Shown: in pieces, positions 61,372-64,000 of the stretch
Numbering within the stretch: the first letter of the stretch is position 1
Layout: every line of letters starts with the position of its first letter
NCBI GenBank assembly: GCA_002347365.1
Contig: DDWT01000021.1
Location: 73,995-137,994 of the forward strand
Direction of reading: 5' to 3'
DNA length: 64,000 nt
Source: Actinobacteria bacterium UBA2279
GTDB taxonomy: Bacteria; Actinomycetota; Coriobacteriia; Anaerosomatales; Anaerosomataceae
Translations under genes and position numbers: made by a program
Notes under the pieces: model-generated
Told to the model about the DNA's origin: nothing
What the model saw: only the letters and a program-made list of their open reading frames with translations
Database searches by the model: none

Positions 61372-61515
61372 TTATGAGCGGCGGCCCGTTATGAGGTTGT
61401 ACACAAGCACGACCAGTGCGATGACCAGCAGCACGTGGATGAGCCCGCCGCCGATGTTGAACGCAAAGCCTAGAAGCCAGAGCACTACCAGGATCAGGAA
61501 TATGGTCCACAGCAT
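61372..61515 (-). CDS. Lmo0937-family small membrane protein (47 aa)
   Basis: A 47-residue hydrophobic protein beginning MLWTIFLILVVLWLLGFAFN and continuing with IGGGLIHVLLVIALVVLVYN before LITGRRS. This two-helix layout with a Gly-rich turn is the Lmo0937 family, often induced by stress; function unknown. GGAGG lies 7 nt before the ATG at 61515. It is one of a run of minus-strand membrane or stress-type genes. Confidence 0.85.
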   Translation of the reverse strand: MLWTIFLILVVLWLLGFAFNIGGGLIHVLLVIALVVLVYNLITGRRS

Positions 61516-61587
61516 TGTGATTCCTCCCACACGAGTAGGTGATTTACAGGCGTCGAATGCCGCTGAGCCCGTCTGCTCCTGGGCCCG

Positions 61588-62040
61588 CTACATGTCGCCT
61601 CCTTCACGCTGCCGAACGTGCTCGGTCAATGTGGAGATCCGATCCGCCATCTCTGGAGACATGGAGTACTTGAAGATACCCGCGTCAACGAACTGCCTTG
61701 CTTCGAAAGGCCAGCTGCTCATGGCATACCGACCACGAACGCGCTTCTCGAAGGGACCGAGCGAAGCTACTACTTGACGGGCCGACAGGCCCGAAGCAAC
61801 AGCGATGTCCTTGGTCGTGACCCATCCGGGCGACGCCTCGGCTATGGCGAGCAGAATCCGTCTCATCGCAGACGATGACTCGATGAACATTCGATGTATG
61901 AGGGGCTCGGTCCAGACCTCCGAGTGACCGTCCCCCGCGGTCTGGCGCGAGGCTAGCGGTCTGAACGGCTCGCGTGAGAGAAGCTCGTAGACTTCTTGGA
62001 CGCGATCGACGGGCACCGGTACGCTCACAAACTCTGGCAT
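61588..62040 (-). CDS. Hypothetical protein with a possible helix-turn-helix (150 aa)
   Basis: Not assigned to a family. The N-terminal part (FVSVPVPVDRVQEVYELLSR) looks like a dimerising helix, and the middle (about 65-130) holds AIAEASPGWVTTKDIAVASG followed by LSARQVVASLGPFEKRVRGR, which has the spacing of a winged helix-turn-helix. A DNA-binding regulator is therefore possible. ATG 62040 with GGAGAGAGG upstream is preferred to ATG 62082. A long non-coding stretch with a strong hairpin lies upstream. Confidence 0.72.
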   Translation of the reverse strand: MPEFVSVPVPVDRVQEVYELLSREPFRPLASRQTAGDGHSEVWTEPLIHRMFIESSSAMRRILLAIAEASPGWVTTKDIAVASGLSARQVVASLGPFEKRVRGRYAMSSWPFEARQFVDAGIFKYSMSPEMADRISTLTEHVRQREGGDM

Positions 62041-62229
62041 TCGCTTTGCCTCTCTCCAGGTTGCTACGTCTTGTATACCCATCGCTAGCTTCTGCTAACT
62101 GCTGTTAGGCTTGCGCTGTGCATAGCTGGATGATGACGCACGGGGACAGGGAGCACTGACATCGCCGTCGTGCGCCGGGAACTCACGTCTCGGGCACGGG
62201 TCGCGGGATGATCCCGCAGCTAGACGCAA

Positions 62230-62253
62230 CGAGGCACCCCGAAGGGTGCCTCG
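62230..62253. terminator. Strong hairpin, terminator-like
   Basis: CGAGGCACCC and GGGTGCCTCG form a perfect 10-bp stem around CGAA. Read on the minus strand it would end a transcript coming from about 62330; on the plus strand it is followed by AAAAG and less terminator-like. Confidence 0.55.
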
Positions 62254-62332
62254 AAAAGTGCTGGTCGGGCTTGCTGGACGCGTTTGTTATCGCTGCCAGA
62301 TAGCCGGGTTGCCGGCCAGAGGGTTCGCCAAC

Positions 62333-62361
62333 TTGACACGCAGACGAATGTGAGTGAGTAT
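62333..62361 (+). promoter_or_regulatory. Predicted promoter of the nitroreductase-tetR operon
   Basis: A perfect -35 TTGACA (62333-62338) with a 17-bp spacer to GAGTAT (62356-62361), a weak -10. The -10 lies inside the TetR-type operator, as expected for a repressed promoter. Confidence 0.5.
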
Positions 62362-62370
62362 TCACTTTCA
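62349..62370. promoter_or_regulatory. TetR-type operator
   Basis: Inverted repeat TG-N2-AGTGA-GTAT-TCACT-N2-CA with symmetric arms, the common TetR-family pattern. It overlaps the predicted -10 of the operon that ends with a TetR gene, so autorepression is likely. Confidence 0.6.
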
Positions 62371-62398
62371 CTTGTTGCCCCGCGACGAAGGAGCCACG

Positions 62399-63202
62399 AT
62401 GCGTCCGCGCCCACCTGTCTCACGGACTCTGCCCAACGAATGGTTTGACGCGCTTGCCTTGCGCATCTCAAGTCGCCGATACGACGGAGCGGCCGTCGCC
62501 TCCCCCCTGCTCGATAGGCTCGAGCAGACCTGCAACCGCCTGACCGTTCCTGGCGGGTCGGCTCGCGCAGTGCTGATCCGCGAGGCGCCGCCCGAGGTCT
62601 TCACGGGCCTAATCGGGAGTTACGGCCGTGTCACTGATGCACCGTCGCTCGTTGCGTTCGTGGGCCCCGAAGACGCAGCGTACGAGATCGGCTACGTGGG
62701 CGAGTCGGTGATCCTCGATGCTACCGTTGCTGGTCTCGATACCTGCTGGATAGCAGCATCGTTCGATGCAGAGCGCACAAGCAGACTCGTCGAGCTCGCG
62801 AAGCATGAGAAGGTACACGCGATTACGGCACTCGGGCACGCTACCAAGACCGTCGGCACCTCGGAGCGGCTGATGCGCGCCTCCCTGCGCGCCAGGCACC
62901 GGCTGCCGCTCGACACCATCGCTCCCGATCATGGTCAGTGGCCCGAATGGGCCCGTGAGGCAGCCACCGCCCTGCGCATCGCCCCCTCGGGTGCCAACAA
63001 GCAGCCGTGGAGGCTTCACATGGACGGGGACGCACTGGCGCTGGTCGCAGCCTCGAAGACCTACTGGACCGCCCCGATCGACTTCGGGATCGCCATGCTC
63101 CATGCCGAGCTCGGCGCAGCGCATGCAGGCATTCGCGGCAGCTGGACCGCGGATTCGGATAACGAAGTCGCTCGATTCATTCCCGGGGCGACGACGCGAT
63201 GA
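62399..63202 (+). CDS. Nitroreductase-family protein (Acg-like)
   Basis: A 267-residue protein of the nitroreductase superfamily, with WFDALALRISSRRYDG near the N terminus and a C-terminal half containing RIAPSGANKQPWRLHMDGD and WTAPIDFGIAMLHAELGAAH. These are FMN-contact regions; the order of the fold repeats resembles Acg-type proteins. The substrate is unknown, and redox stress or drug tolerance roles are only guesses. ATG 62399 follows AAGGAG. It shares 4 nt with the TetR gene. Confidence 0.88.
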   Translation: MRPRPPVSRTLPNEWFDALALRISSRRYDGAAVASPLLDRLEQTCNRLTVPGGSARAVLIREAPPEVFTGLIGSYGRVTDAPSLVAFVGPEDAAYEIGYVGESVILDATVAGLDTCWIAASFDAERTSRLVELAKHEKVHAITALGHATKTVGTSERLMRASLRARHRLPLDTIAPDHGQWPEWAREAATALRIAPSGANKQPWRLHMDGDALALVAASKTYWTAPIDFGIAMLHAELGAAHAGIRGSWTADSDNEVARFIPGATTR

Positions 63203-63783
63203 CGCCGAGACCGAGTCAGCGCGCAGTGATCATGGATGCTGCCCTCCTCTGTTTTGCCCGCAACGGCTACGGTGCGACACGCGTCCGGGACATAGCCGAG
63301 GCGGCCAGCATGTCCGAGGGAGCCCTGTACAGGCATTTTGCCTCGAAGGAGGAGCTGGCTCGCGAGCTCCATGTTCAGGCGATGTCAGTATTCTCCGAGG
63401 AGCTCCTCGCCGCATCAGTTGCCGACATGGCCACTGCCTCACTGCGCCAGATGGCAGCGCGCGTCCTTACGCTCTACCGTGAGCAGCCAGCCGCATTCAT
63501 ATACGCGCTTCTGCAGGCTCCCCCAGCTGCAGTGGCGGGCATGCCTGAGAATCGCGATCTGCCCATCGACATCATCGCCAGGGTCATTCAACAAGCTCGC
63601 ATGCAGGGCAGCGTGCGAGCGGGTGACTCGAGAGTGCTTGCGAGCTGCTTTCTCGGCTGCCTGGTGCAGCCCATCGCACTCTCGCTCACCGCTCCAGACT
63701 GCGTTCGAGACATCCTGGCGGACGACGAGCAAGATATGACGATCGTTGAGGCCGCGCTCGGAAGCCTGGGCTTGACCTCATAG
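63199..63783 (+). CDS. TetR-family transcriptional regulator
   Basis: A 194-residue repressor with a canonical N-terminal helix-turn-helix (about 10-55: MDAALLCFARNGYGATRVRD, IAEAASMSEGALYRHFASKE) and a variable ligand-binding domain. It is the second gene of a nitroreductase operon with an ATGA overlap and probably represses the operator at 62349-62370. The ligand cannot be inferred. Confidence 0.95.
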   Translation: MTPRPSQRAVIMDAALLCFARNGYGATRVRDIAEAASMSEGALYRHFASKEELARELHVQAMSVFSEELLAASVADMATASLRQMAARVLTLYREQPAAFIYALLQAPPAAVAGMPENRDLPIDIIARVIQQARMQGSVRAGDSRVLASCFLGCLVQPIALSLTAPDCVRDILADDEQDMTIVEAALGSLGLTS

Positions 63784-63799
63784 CCTCATAGAAGTACAA

Positions 63800-63840
63800 A
63801 CGCCCCTTCGGCGTCCTTGAAATGGACGCCGAAGGGGCGT
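63800..63840. terminator. Strong bidirectional terminator between tetR and tRNA-Pro
   Basis: A perfect 17-bp stem (63800-63816 with 63824-63840) with a 7-nt loop, the strongest hairpin in the window. It ends the tetR operon on the plus strand and the tRNA transcript on the minus strand. Confidence 0.9.
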
Positions 63841-63851
63841 TGCAGTGTTCA

Positions 63852-63928
<77 letters not shown>

Positions 63929-63958
63929 ACGATGCTGCCTGCTAGGCAGCGAGTAACC

Positions 63959-63987
63959 ATACTACGGCTCCATGCGCGGGGGTTCAA
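63959..63987 (-). promoter_or_regulatory. Predicted promoter of tRNA-Pro
   Basis: On the minus strand TTGAAC (63982-63987) and TAGTAT (63959-63964) are spaced by exactly 17 bp. A GCTGCC/GGCAGC hairpin (63934-63939 with 63945-63950) lies in the tRNA leader. The final 13 nt of the window show nothing else. Confidence 0.55.
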
Positions 63988-64000
63988 GTCGAATCACGAC

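Larger units (their letters stand above)
62041..62398. other. Non-coding region with strong hairpin, unassigned
   Basis: No gene is supported in these 358 nt. It contains a perfect 10-bp stem with a CGAA loop (62230-62253), a GC-rich segment with further inverted repeats (about 62300-62322), the nitroreductase promoter and TetR operator at its right end, and nothing else that I recognise. It could hold a small RNA or a leader for the 61.6-kb gene on the minus strand. Confidence 0.5.

Noticed and set aside
62258..62275. Possible tRNA-Pro remnant (TGGTCGGGCT shared with the 3' end of tRNA-Pro)
   Set aside because: Only 10 nt match; no anticodon arm, T loop or 5' acceptor strand is present nearby.

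Overview
The window reads as a continuous piece of a high-GC Gram-positive chromosome, most likely an anaerobic actinobacterium of the Coriobacteriia or a neighbouring deep branch (inference; there is no rRNA here to prove it). Actinobacterial signs are the lexA / LysM cell-division suppressor / nrdR order, the FtsR-FHA pair, an RsiG-like anti-sigma protein and frequent GTG/TTG starts. Signs of anaerobic life are a class III (oxygen-sensitive) ribonucleotide reductase and an indolepyruvate:ferredoxin oxidoreductase. SpoVS next to rny is an arrangement otherwise known from spore-forming Firmicutes. Coding density is very high, and I see no prophage, insertion sequence or CRISPR array.

Layout. 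0.2-11.4 kb (+): RNase Y, a GHKL ATPase, SpoVS, a PHP phosphoesterase, tRNA modification (MiaB, MiaA), a fused AmmeMemoRadiSam B-A protein, diaminopimelate/lysine synthesis (DapF, DapL) and HflX. 11.4-17.3 kb: lexA divergent from a LysM protein across a four-box SOS control region, then a DNA-precursor run nrdR, nrdD, redoxin, nrdG, dut, Nudix. 17.3-21.8 kb: two nucleobase permeases behind a structured leader, and a membrane glycosyltransferase. 21.9-33.3 kb (-): iorA, iorB, ACT protein, two LivK lipoproteins, LivHMGF and a phenylacetate-CoA ligase, followed by three unknown or SH3 proteins. This looks like one unit handling branched-chain or aromatic amino acids and aryl-CoA. 33.4-35.8 kb: two divergent cell-wall proteins with a shared coiled-coil design.

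35.9-46.8 kb (-): purine salvage (Apt, Hpt), a K+ channel, FtsR, a zinc-ribbon FHA protein, the RsiG-like protein, a lipoate/octanoate transferase, the complete glycine cleavage system and a D,D-carboxypeptidase. 46.9-48.2 kb (+): a pseudopilin and a degenerate GGDEF membrane protein. 48.2-57.9 kb (-): a second ACT/PaaK pair, VanW-G5, DUF881-Sbp-DUF881, a two-domain sugar-nucleotide protein, a CDP-alcohol phosphatidyltransferase and CorA. 58-64 kb: DegV, ABC-F, small membrane proteins, a nitroreductase-TetR operon with a visible operator, and tRNA-Pro(GGG).

The most interesting signals are the symmetric SOS region (12029-12148), the RsiG-like c-di-GMP motif with the degenerate GGDEF/pseudopilin pair 7 kb away, the ior-liv-paaK cluster, the decayed phosphomannomutase half of the 53.8-56.3 kb protein, and two unexplained structured non-coding stretches (17302-17386 and 62041-62398).
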